Under the pieces are notes generated by a model. The model saw only the letters and a program-made list of their open reading frames with translations. It was not told the DNA's origin and ran no database searches. This document shows positions 1 through 5,192 of a stretch of DNA of 5,192 nucleotides, piece after piece (positions within the stretch are counted from its first letter, which is position 1; the number at the start of each line of letters is the position of its first letter). This DNA is from DATEEW01 sp035273665 (GTDB lineage: Bacteria; Pseudomonadota; Gammaproteobacteria; Burkholderiales; SG8-39), in NCBI GenBank assembly GCA_035273665.1, contig DATEOW010000145.1:1-5192 (forward strand). The letters are read 5' to 3'. The translations under genes and the position numbers were made by a program.

Positions 1-2110
1 AACCGATTTCCAGCGCGAGTCTCAAAGCGTCTTCTTCCGTGCGCGCCGTGCGATTGGGCGGCTGCTTAAGTTCAATACGGTTGAGCATTTGTTGGAAACG
101 CTCACGGTCCTCGGCGACGTCGATCATATCGGGTGTGGTCCCAATAATCGGCACGCCGTTCGCCTCCAGATCCCGCGCGAGCTTCAGCGGAGTCTGCCCC
201 CCGTATTGGACGATGACGCCCAGCGGTTTTTCCACATGCACAATCTCGAGCACGTCTTCGAGCGTCAGCGGCTCGAAGTACAACCGGTCCGAAGTATCGT
301 AGTCCGTGGAAACGGTTTCCGGGTTGCAATTCACCATGATCGTTTCGTAGCCGTCTTCGCGCATGGCGAGCGCCGCGTGCACGCAGCAATAATCGAATTC
401 GATCCCCTGCCCGATCCGATTCGGCCCGCCCCCCAGCACCATGATCTTCTTGCGATCGGTGGGGTTGGATTCGCATTCCTCTTCATAAGACGAATACATA
501 TAAGCGGTGCGTGTGGCGAACTCCGCGGCGCAGGTATCCACTCTCTTATAGACAGGACGAATGCCGAGCGCGTGGCGATGCTTTCGGACGTCCGCGCCCG
601 AAATCCCTAAGAGCTTGCCGAGACGGCGATCGGAAAAGCCGGCTCGTTTCAGCGAAAATAATTCTTCCTTGGGGAGTGACGCCAACGCACGGCCCTTGAG
701 CGACTCTTCTCTTCGAACCAAATCCTCAATCTGTGCGAGGAACCACGGGTCGATCGCCGAATCACGCTGGATATCTTCAAAGCTCATCCCGCAACGGAAA
801 GCGTCGGCCACATACCAGATGCGGTCCGGCCCCGGATTGCCGATTTCCGCTTCGATTTCTTCGACGTCCGTGGTTTTTTCGTCCAGTCCGTCGACGCCCA
901 CTTCCAGGCCACGCAACGCCTTCTGAAAGGACTCTTGGAAATTGCGCCCCATCGCCATGACTTCGCCGACAGACTTCATTTGTGTCGTGAGGCGGTTATT
1001 CGCCTGCGGGAATTTCTCAAAGGCAAAACGCGGCACCTTCGTCACGACGTAATCAATGCTGGGCTCGAAGGACGCCGGCGTTGCACCGCCCGTAATTTCG
1101 TTTTTCAACTCGTCGAGCGTGTAGCCGACGGCCAACTTCGCAGCAACCTTGGCGATGGGGAAGCCCGTGGCTTTCGAGGCCAGCGCGGACGAACGCGAGA
1201 CGCGCGGATTCATTTCGATCACCGTCATGCGGCCGTCCTGCGGATTGATCGCGAACTGCACGTTTGAGCCGCCGGTGTCGACACCGATTTCGCGAAGCAC
1301 CGCGACGGAGGCGTCGCGCATGATCTGGTATTCCTTGTCGGTCAGCGTCTGCGCCGGCGCGACGGTAATCGAGTCGCCCGTATGAACGCCCATCGGGTCC
1401 AGGTTTTCAATGGAGCAGACGATGATGCAGTTATCGACGCGATCGCGCACGACCTCCATTTCGAATTCTTTCCAGCCGAGTAGCGACTCCTCGATTAACA
1501 ACTCATTGGTCGGCGAGGCTTCGAGCCCACGCTTGCAAATCTCGATGAACTCTTCCTGGTTGTACGCGATACCGCCACCCGAACCGCCCATGGTGAAGGA
1601 CGGCCGTATGATCGTTGGAAATCCTAAGGCACCCTGCACCTGCTGCGCTTCCTCGAGACTGTGCGCGATGCCTGAGCGCGCCGAACCGAGGCCGATCTTG
1701 TCCATCGCCTTCTTGAACTTTTCGCGGTCTTCCGCCTTGTCGATGGCTTCGCGCGTGGCACCGATCAATTCGACTTTGTATTTTTCCAACACACCGTGTT
1801 TGGCGAGATCCAGTGCGCAGTTGAGCGCGGTCTGCCCACCCATCGTCGGCAATACAGCGTCGGGCCTTTCCTTGGCGATGATCGCTTCGACCATCTGCCA
1901 AGTAATGGGCTCGATATAAGTCACATCGGCCATTTCCGGATCGGTCATGATCGTCGCCGGATTGGAGTTCACCAGAATGACTTTGTAGCCCTCTTCGCGC
2001 AGCGCCTTGCAAGCTTGTGCGCCCGAGTAATCGAACTCGCAAGCTTGACCGATCACAATCGGACCGGCGCCGATGATCAGGATGCTTTTGATATCGGTAC
2101 GCTTAGGCAC
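1..2110 (-). CDS. carB: Carbamoyl phosphate synthetase large subunit, partial (C-terminal third missing)
   Basis: This is the synthetase subunit that makes carbamoyl phosphate from bicarbonate, two ATP and ammonia tunnelled from CarA, in the cytoplasm, for arginine and pyrimidine synthesis. I translated the open frame back from the left edge; it is uninterrupted for 703 codons. The start is GTG at 2108-2110, giving MPKRTDIKSILIIGAGP, which lines up residue for residue with the E. coli start. The first carboxyphosphate ATP-grasp half is complete: R169 lies in RPSFTMGGSGGG, and the metal and ATP ligands E299, N301 and R303 lie in EMNPRVSRSS, at the same numbers as E. coli. The oligomerization region follows at about 400-550. 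The second half opens with KIMVLGGGPNRIGQGIEFDY and ends just before its ATP-grasp core. The missing part would hold that carbamate-phosphorylating site and the allosteric domain. The gene overlaps carA by 8 bases, so the two are almost certainly co-translated. I see no frameshift. Confidence 0.98.
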   Translation of the reverse strand, partial: MPKRTDIKSILIIGAGPIVIGQACEFDYSGAQACKALREEGYKVILVNSNPATIMTDPEMADVTYIEPITWQMVEAIIAKERPDAVLPTMGGQTALNCALDLAKHGVLEKYKVELIGATREAIDKAEDREKFKKAMDKIGLGSARSGIAHSLEEAQQVQGALGFPTIIRPSFTMGGSGGGIAYNQEEFIEICKRGLEASPTNELLIEESLLGWKEFEMEVVRDRVDNCIIVCSIENLDPMGVHTGDSITVAPAQTLTDKEYQIMRDASVAVLREIGVDTGGSNVQFAINPQDGRMTVIEMNPRVSRSSALASKATGFPIAKVAAKLAVGYTLDELKNEITGGATPASFEPSIDYVVTKVPRFAFEKFPQANNRLTTQMKSVGEVMAMGRNFQESFQKALRGLEVGVDGLDEKTTDVEEIEAEIGNPGPDRIWYVADAFRCGMSFEDIQRDSAIDPWFLAQIEDLVRREESLKGRALASLPKEELFSLKRAGFSDRRLGKLLGISGADVRKHRHALGIRPVYKRVDTCAAEFATRTAYMYSSYEEECESNPTDRKKIMVLGGGPNRIGQGIEFDYCCVHAALAMREDGYETIMVNCNPETVSTDYDTSDRLYFEPLTLEDVLEIVHVEKPLGVIVQYGGQTPLKLARDLEANGVPIIGTTPDMIDVAEDRERFQQMLNRIELKQPPNRTARTEEDALRLALEIG

Positions 2111-3242
2111 GACGCGCTTCCATCAAGGCAATGAAGCGGTCAAACAAGCCGCCGATATCATGCGGACCCGGACTCGCTTCCGGATGGCCCTGGAAACAAA
2201 AGGCCGGTTTGTCCTTATAGGCGAGACCTTGCAACGATCCGTCGAAGAGCGAAACGTGCGTCGCGCGTACGTTCGCCGGCAGCGTCGCCGGATCGACGGC
2301 GAAACCGTGGTTCTGGCTGGTGATCGATACCGCGCCCGTGTCGAGATCTTTCACCGGATGGTTCGCACCGTGATGACCGAATTTCATTTTGTGCGTCTTT
2401 GCACCGGACGCCAGCCCCATGAGCTGATGGCCGAGGCAAATTCCGAAGGTGGGCAGTTCGGTCGACCCGACGATTTCGCGGATCGCATTGATGGCGTAAT
2501 CGCAAGGCTCCGGGTCGCCCGGACCGTTCGACAGAAAAACCCCGTCAGGTTTAATCGCCAAGATATCTTTCGCGGGGGTCTGCGCGGGGAACACGGTCAC
2601 CTTGCAACCGCGGTCCACCATCAGACGCAAAATGTTGCGCTTCACGCCATAGTCATAGGCCGCCACATGAAAACGCGGGTTTTCTAATTTCTTGTAGCCT
2701 TTGCCCAGCTCCCAGCTGCCTTCCGTCCATTCATAGGCTTTGGGCGTACTGACGACTTTCGCGAGGTCCATACCGGCCAGTCCCGGAAATTCACGCGCTT
2801 TCTTCAGCGCTTCGGCCTCATCGATGCGGCCGGCCATGATGCAACCGGACTGAGCGCCCTTCTCGCGCAGAATGCGAGTGAGCTTGCGCGTGTCGATGTC
2901 GGCGATGCCCAGAACATTGGCTTCACGTAAGTAGTCGTGCAGCGGCTTCTCGGCACGCCAGTTGGACACCATCAACGGCAGATCGCGAATCACCAAGCCG
3001 GCGGCATAGATTTGCCGCGATTCTTCGTCTTCCCGGTTCACGCCGGTGTTACCGATATGCGGATAAGTCAGCGTAACGATCTGGCGGCAGTAAGAGGGGT
3101 CCGTCAGTATTTCTTGATAGCCGGTGATCGACGTGTTGAAGACGACTTCACCGACCGTGCTGCCCTCGGCGCCAATCGAAGCGCCGCGAAAGACCGTTCC
3201 ATCGGCGAGTACAAGGATGGCTGGTGACAAGGTACGGGACAC
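2103..3242 (-). CDS. carA: Carbamoyl phosphate synthetase small subunit (glutamine amidotransferase)
   Basis: CarA hydrolyses glutamine and passes the ammonia through a tunnel to CarB; the pair form the cytoplasmic carbamoyl phosphate synthetase. The protein has 379 residues (E. coli has 382). The N-terminal CarA-specific domain is recognisable from GEVVFNTSITGYQEILTDPS and TYPHIGNTGVN. A class I glutamine amidotransferase domain follows from about residue 190, with SNGPGDP near 241. The nucleophile C269 sits in FGICLGHQ, and H353 and E355 sit in GHPEASPGPHD, so the catalytic triad is complete and has E. coli numbering. The start is GTG at 3240-3242, chosen because AGGA lies seven bases upstream and because ADGTVFRG then falls at the normal distance from the N-terminus. 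A 107-base gap with its own promoter separates it from dapB; carB follows with an overlap. No arginine-repressor (ARG box) pair is visible upstream, though the search was by eye only. Confidence 0.98.
   Translation of the reverse strand: MSRTLSPAILVLADGTVFRGASIGAEGSTVGEVVFNTSITGYQEILTDPSYCRQIVTLTYPHIGNTGVNREDEESRQIYAAGLVIRDLPLMVSNWRAEKPLHDYLREANVLGIADIDTRKLTRILREKGAQSGCIMAGRIDEAEALKKAREFPGLAGMDLAKVVSTPKAYEWTEGSWELGKGYKKLENPRFHVAAYDYGVKRNILRLMVDRGCKVTVFPAQTPAKDILAIKPDGVFLSNGPGDPEPCDYAINAIREIVGSTELPTFGICLGHQLMGLASGAKTHKMKFGHHGANHPVKDLDTGAVSITSQNHGFAVDPATLPANVRATHVSLFDGSLQGLAYKDKPAFCFQGHPEASPGPHDIGGLFDRFIALMEARRA
2117..2121 (-). promoter_or_regulatory. Ribosome binding site for carB, inside the carA end
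   Basis: The minus strand reads GGAAG here, six bases before the GTG at 2108-2110. It supports GTG as the carB start even though this start lies inside the last codons of carA. No ATG in frame lies nearby, and the protein homology starts exactly at this codon. Confidence 0.6.
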
Positions 3243-3249
3243 GGCTTTT

Positions 3250-3254
3250 TCCTG
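3250..3254 (-). promoter_or_regulatory. Ribosome binding site for carA
   Basis: The minus strand reads CAGGA here, with AGGA ending seven bases before the GTG start at 3240-3242. It favours this GTG over the ATG at 3260-3262, which is in another frame and has no purine-rich site before it. Confidence 0.6.
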
Positions 3255-3264
3255 GCTGACATGA

Positions 3265-3293
3265 AAACGGGACAGCGCGCGCCTGTCCCGTTT
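3265..3293 (-). promoter_or_regulatory. Perfect stem-loop in the carA leader (possible attenuator or shared terminator)
   Basis: The minus strand holds AAACGGGACAG (3293-3283), a seven-base loop GCGCGCG, and CTGTCCCGTTT (3275-3265). The 11-bp stem is perfect. One further T at 3264 gives a run of four T at the end, so the element is terminator-like but has a short U tract. It lies after the predicted carA promoter and before the carA ribosome binding site, so any transcript started at that promoter carries it almost at its 5' end. Transcripts reading through from dapB also meet it. It could stop dapB transcription, attenuate carAB, or stabilise the carAB mRNA 5' end. The structure is certain as a sequence feature; the role is inference. 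Confidence 0.65.
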
Positions 3294-3307
3294 CAGAAGT
3301 GTCGCGC

Positions 3308-3336
3308 AGTATACCTGAGCGACGCGCCGGCCTCAA
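3308..3336 (-). promoter_or_regulatory. Predicted sigma-70 promoter of carAB
   Basis: On the minus strand TTGAGG (3336-3331, four of six consensus bases) is followed after exactly 17 bases by TATACT (3313-3308, five of six). Transcription would begin near 3300-3302, giving a leader of about 58-60 bases before the carA GTG. The element lies wholly in the dapB-carA gap, beginning 14 bases after the dapB stop. It means carAB can be expressed independently of bamE-dapB. No start-site mapping is available, so this rests on sequence match and placement. Confidence 0.65.
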
Positions 3337-3349
3337 ATTTTAGAGGGCC

Positions 3350-4147
3350 TCAGCGCAGGCCGAGCACGTCCCACATATCGTATAAACCTTTCTTTTTGCC
3401 CGCTAAAAAGCGGGCGGCACGCAAGGCGCCGACGGCATAAGTCATTCGATTGGAGGAACGTACCGTGACCTCGACCCGCTCACCCTCTCCGGCAAACATC
3501 ACGGTGTGTTCGCCGACGATATCGCCGCCCCGCAATGCGTGGAAGGCGATGGTCTGCCCGTCCCGTTCGCCGGTAATGCCTTCGCGTCCGTGCGCGGCGA
3601 CAGTTTTCAAATCCCGCCCGAGCGCGTCCGCGACGACCTCGCCCAAGCGAAGCGCGGTACCCGAAGGCGCATCCGCCTTGTGGCGATGATGCGCCTCAAT
3701 GATTTCCACGTCGTAGCCATCGCCCAGGATCTTCGCCGCGATCTCAGCCAGCTTGAAGGTCACATTGACGCCAATGGCCATGTTCGGTGCAAAAACGATG
3801 GGAATGTCTTCCGCGGCGTCTTCGATCACTTCCTTTTGTTCGGCGCTGAAGCCAGTGGTGCCAATCACCGCTGCCTTGCCCTTCGCGACGCATTGCGCGA
3901 GATGGGCGAGCGTCCCCTCAGGCCGCGTGAAATCGATCAGGCAATCAGACGCGGCGATCGCTGCACCGATGTCTGCGCTGATCAGAACACCGCTGGTCTT
4001 GCCCAAGCCTTCACCCGCGTCTCGACCAATGGCCGCAGACCCGGGCATCTCAAGGGCGCCACCCAACTGCATATCGGCTGAAGCAAACACCGCTTCAATC
4101 AGCGTGCGGCCCATGCGACCCGAAGCGCCGGCAATGGCGAGCTTCAC
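3350..4147 (-). CDS. dapB: 4-hydroxy-tetrahydrodipicolinate reductase
   Basis: DapB reduces 4-hydroxy-tetrahydrodipicolinate to tetrahydrodipicolinate with NAD(P)H, in the lysine and meso-diaminopimelate pathway in the cytoplasm. The protein has 265 residues (E. coli has 273). The nucleotide-binding motif GASGRMG is at 7-13, GTTGF at 96-100, and the family signature EAHHRHKADAPSGTA at 151-165, with the catalytic H153 and K157 corresponding to E. coli H159 and K163. The usual C-terminal end, LYDMWDVLGLR, is present. An unusual point is E33-M34 where E. coli has E38-R39; that arginine contacts the NADPH 2'-phosphate. The start is GTG at 4145-4147, which overlaps the bamE stop as GTGA and has AGAGG seven bases upstream. 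It puts the nucleotide-binding motif at its normal place, so translation is probably coupled to bamE. Confidence 0.98.
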   Translation of the reverse strand: MKLAIAGASGRMGRTLIEAVFASADMQLGGALEMPGSAAIGRDAGEGLGKTSGVLISADIGAAIAASDCLIDFTRPEGTLAHLAQCVAKGKAAVIGTTGFSAEQKEVIEDAAEDIPIVFAPNMAIGVNVTFKLAEIAAKILGDGYDVEIIEAHHRHKADAPSGTALRLGEVVADALGRDLKTVAAHGREGITGERDGQTIAFHALRGGDIVGEHTVMFAGEGERVEVTVRSSNRMTYAVGALRAARFLAGKKKGLYDMWDVLGLR

Positions 4148-4494
4148 TTCGCCGCCTCTTCCGGCAGAGCGCCGCCTTCGATTTCCTTCAATTGATTGCG
4201 TTCGAAATGAAGGGTGAGGCGCCTTTCCTCAAGATCGTTGCTGCGTGCCTTTTGGCGACGGTACACATAATCCCAGCGGTCGGCATGGAACACATCGGTG
4301 AGCAATGGCGTGCCCAATACGAAGCGCACTTGCTCCTTGGTCATCCCGAGCTTGAGTTTGTCGACTTGGTCTTGGGTGAAGAAATTGCCCTGCTGAATTT
4401 CCATGCGATAAGGCTTGATGGGATTGAGCGAGCAGGCGGTCAGCGCGGCGCTCGCGCAGAGCAGCAAAAAAAGCTTGAGGAGTCGGTTAGGCAA
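4144..4494 (-). CDS. bamE: Outer membrane protein assembly factor BamE (SmpA/OmlA lipoprotein)
   Basis: BamE is a small lipoprotein of the BAM complex, which folds beta-barrel proteins into the outer membrane; it faces the periplasm. The protein has 116 residues, close to the E. coli 113. It has a positively charged N-terminus, a hydrophobic stretch at 5-17 and a lipobox LTAC at 18-21, so C21 should be lipidated. After that come the family features QQGN (34-37), GMTKEQV and LGTPLLTDVF, then WDYVYR, in the same order as in E. coli BamE. The start is TTG at 4492-4494. An in-frame TGA at 4504-4506 blocks any longer form, and the next in-frame ATG (M31) would remove the whole signal peptide, so TTG is well supported. 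A weak GAG-containing site lies eight bases upstream. The gene is divergent from fur and overlaps dapB by 4 bases. Confidence 0.95.
   Translation of the reverse strand: MPNRLLKLFLLLCASAALTACSLNPIKPYRMEIQQGNFFTQDQVDKLKLGMTKEQVRFVLGTPLLTDVFHADRWDYVYRRQKARSNDLEERRLTLHFERNQLKEIEGGALPEEAAK
4155..4159 (-). promoter_or_regulatory. Ribosome binding site for dapB, inside the bamE end
   Basis: The minus strand reads AGAGG here, seven bases before the GTG at 4145-4147. It lies within the last codons of bamE and supports the GTG start and coupled translation. Confidence 0.6.
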
Positions 4495-4500
4495 GGCGCG

Positions 4501-4529
4501 TTCTCATTGACGCGTAAAGCCGTTATGAT
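4501..4529 (+). promoter_or_regulatory. Predicted fur promoter giving a leaderless or near-leaderless mRNA
   Basis: TTCTCA (4501-4506, four of six) and TATGAT (4524-4529, five of six) are 17 bases apart. The predicted start, six to eight bases after the -10, falls at 4535-4537, immediately before the fur ATG at 4538. The -10 overlaps the opposing bamE -10 by five bases. A more upstream promoter inside bamE cannot be excluded. Confidence 0.45.
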
Positions 4530-4552
4530 AGCCGAATATGAGCAACGCCCAA
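4525..4552 (-). promoter_or_regulatory. Predicted bamE-dapB promoter, overlapping the fur promoter
   Basis: On the minus strand TATCAT (4530-4525) matches five of six -10 bases, with TTGGGC (4552-4547, three of six) 16 bases upstream, inside the first codons of fur. Transcription would begin near 4518, about 23 bases before the bamE TTG. The -35 match is weak. It is the best candidate in the short gap, but a different start is possible. Confidence 0.4.
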
Positions 4553-5002
4553 GACCTCAAGACGATCGGCCTCAAGGCCACGGTGCCGCGGCTGAAGATT
4601 CTCGAACTCTTCGAGAAGAGCAACGTCCGTCATCTGGCCGCCGAGGACGTCTATCGGCTACTCATGAAGGACGGCGTCGACGTCGGCCTAGCGACGGTTT
4701 ATCGGGTGCTCACCCAATTCGAGCAAGCGGGTCTCCTGCACCGCCATCATTTCGAATCCGGCAAAGCGGTGTTCGAATTGAACGACTCGAGTCACCACGA
4801 TCATCTGGTGTGCGTGCAATGCGGTCGCGTCGAAGAATTCATGGATGCCGAAATCGAAAAGCGGCAGAACAAGATCGCCAAGGAACGCGGCTTCAACATC
4901 CGCGAACACGCGCTCTACATCTATGCCGATTGCACCAAAGTCAATTGCCCTCACCGTAACGAAGCAGGTGCGCGGCCTGTCGCAGTACACCCCCACGGTT
5001 AA
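4538..5002 (+). CDS. fur: Ferric uptake regulator Fur
   Basis: Fur is a cytoplasmic, metal-dependent dimeric repressor of iron-uptake genes. The protein has 154 residues (E. coli has 148). The N-terminal winged-helix domain carries the recognition-helix region DVGLATVYRVLTQFEQAGLL (48-67). The C-terminal dimerization and metal domain is complete: H32, E80, H87 and H89 form one site, H86, D88, E107 and H124 another, and the structural zinc pairs are C92/C95 and C132/C137. These are the expected Fur ligands, each one lower than the usual numbering, which argues for Fur over Zur or PerR. After C137-P-H comes a tail of about 15 residues rich in A, V, P and H. The start is fixed by an in-frame TAG at 4529-4531; no Shine-Dalgarno sequence precedes the ATG. 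It is divergent from bamE and may be co-transcribed with the next gene. Confidence 0.97.
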   Translation: MSNAQDLKTIGLKATVPRLKILELFEKSNVRHLAAEDVYRLLMKDGVDVGLATVYRVLTQFEQAGLLHRHHFESGKAVFELNDSSHHDHLVCVQCGRVEEFMDAEIEKRQNKIAKERGFNIREHALYIYADCTKVNCPHRNEAGARPVAVHPHG

Positions 5003-5055
5003 TTTCGGTTCGTCATCGGCGCGCTGAGATGCTTGCTCAAAACGAAGAAGCAGGC

Positions 5056-5192
5056 ATGGACCTTATCTTGTGGCGTCACGCCGAAGCGGCGGAAGGTATT
5101 CCGGATTCCCAGCGCAGCCTGACGGTACGAGGCTTGGTGCAAGCTCAAAAAATGGCAACCTGGCTGAACGAGCGCCTGCCCGAAGATGTACA
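5056..5192 (+). CDS. sixA: SixA-type phosphohistidine phosphatase, partial (N-terminal 45 residues)
   Basis: The 45 visible residues begin MDLILWRHAEA, the RH signature of the histidine phosphatase superfamily, with R7 and H8 at the same positions as in E. coli SixA. Then come SLTVRGLVQAQKMATWL, matching the LT..G..QA..MA.WL pattern of SixA proteins, and LPEDV. SixA acts in the cytoplasm on phosphohistidine, in E. coli on the phosphotransfer domain of ArcB and on the nitrogen phosphotransferase system. The catalytic H8 is present; the second conserved histidine and the rest lie beyond the window. I chose ATG at 5056 because of the R7-H8 spacing and the AGAAG six bases upstream; an in-frame ATG at 5029 would add nine residues. 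It follows fur by 53 bases with no terminator seen. Another short member of the superfamily remains possible. Confidence 0.82.
   Translation, partial: MDLILWRHAEAAEGIPDSQRSLTVRGLVQAQKMATWLNERLPEDV

Noticed and set aside
1503..2042. A 179-codon minus-strand open frame
   Set aside because: It is a shifted frame of carB. The correct carB frame is unbroken here and matches the family throughout.
2073..2687. A 204-codon plus-strand open frame antisense to carA
   Set aside because: It mirrors the codon pattern of carA, which is complete and conserved on the other strand; the product resembles nothing I recognise.
3260..3262. ATG upstream of carA as an alternative start
   Set aside because: It is 20 bases before the GTG and therefore out of frame with carA, and it has no ribosome binding site.
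3329..3349. Imperfect inverted repeat just after the dapB stop (GGCCTC / GAGGGCC)
   Set aside because: The stem is only six pairs with a bulge, and it is followed by GC-rich sequence with no T tract. It overlaps the predicted carA -35, so I do not call it a terminator.
3398..3415. Perfect inverted repeat GCCCGCT-AAAA-AGCGGGC inside dapB
   Set aside because: It resembles a terminator stem, but on neither strand does a T tract follow the stem; it lies in the coding sequence for a conserved C-terminal part of DapB and is best explained by codons.
4507..4512. TTGACG as the -35 of fur
   Set aside because: It is a good -35 match but lies only 11 bases from TATGAT, and nothing -10-like is found 16-18 bases downstream of it.
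4520..4540. Possible Fur box (autoregulatory site) in the fur/bamE gap
   Set aside because: ATGATA matches part of the consensus, but the rest of the 19-base palindrome does not; by eye only about 8 of 19 positions agree.
4192..4959. A 255-codon plus-strand open frame
   Set aside because: It runs antisense through bamE and then out of frame through fur. Both of those genes are firmly identified, and this frame gives a low-complexity arginine-rich product with no recognisable family.

Overview
The window is an ordinary chromosomal housekeeping segment of a Gram-negative proteobacterium. The gene order (fur divergent from bamE, then dapB, carA, carB) and the look of the proteins fit a betaproteobacterium best; a gammaproteobacterium is the alternative. 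The base composition is moderately GC-rich by eye. No mobile element, CRISPR array, tRNA or rRNA gene, prophage gene or horizontally acquired block was seen, and I found no previously undescribed multi-gene system. The interesting material is regulatory and lies in the two non-coding gaps.

Layout. Positions 1-4494 carry four genes on the minus strand, transcribed from high to low coordinates: bamE (4144-4494), dapB (3350-4147), carA (2103-3242) and carB (1-2110, running off the left edge with about 703 of roughly 1070 residues present). bamE and dapB overlap by 4 bases, and carA and carB overlap by 8. dapB and carA are separated by 107 bases that hold a good sigma-70-type promoter and a perfect 11-bp inverted repeat in the carA leader. 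Positions 4538-5192 carry fur (4538-5002) and the first 45 codons of a sixA-type phosphatase gene (from 5056) on the plus strand. The 43-base gap between the bamE and fur starts holds a compact divergent promoter region.

How the genes work together. bamE encodes an outer-membrane assembly lipoprotein. dapB encodes an enzyme of lysine and meso-diaminopimelate (cell-wall) synthesis. carA and carB encode the two subunits of carbamoyl phosphate synthetase, which feeds arginine and pyrimidine synthesis. They share no single pathway; the cluster looks like a conserved arrangement of housekeeping genes. Fur is the iron-responsive repressor, and SixA-like proteins remove phosphate from phosphohistidine.

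All four minus-strand genes start with non-ATG codons (TTG, GTG, GTG, GTG), while the two plus-strand genes start with ATG. Every complete gene is intact, with its catalytic or metal-binding residues in place. The main sequence oddities are the carA leader hairpin with a repeat that reappears at the carA start codon, the overlapping divergent -10 elements before fur and bamE with a probably leaderless fur mRNA, and a DapB that lacks the usual NADPH-phosphate-binding arginine.
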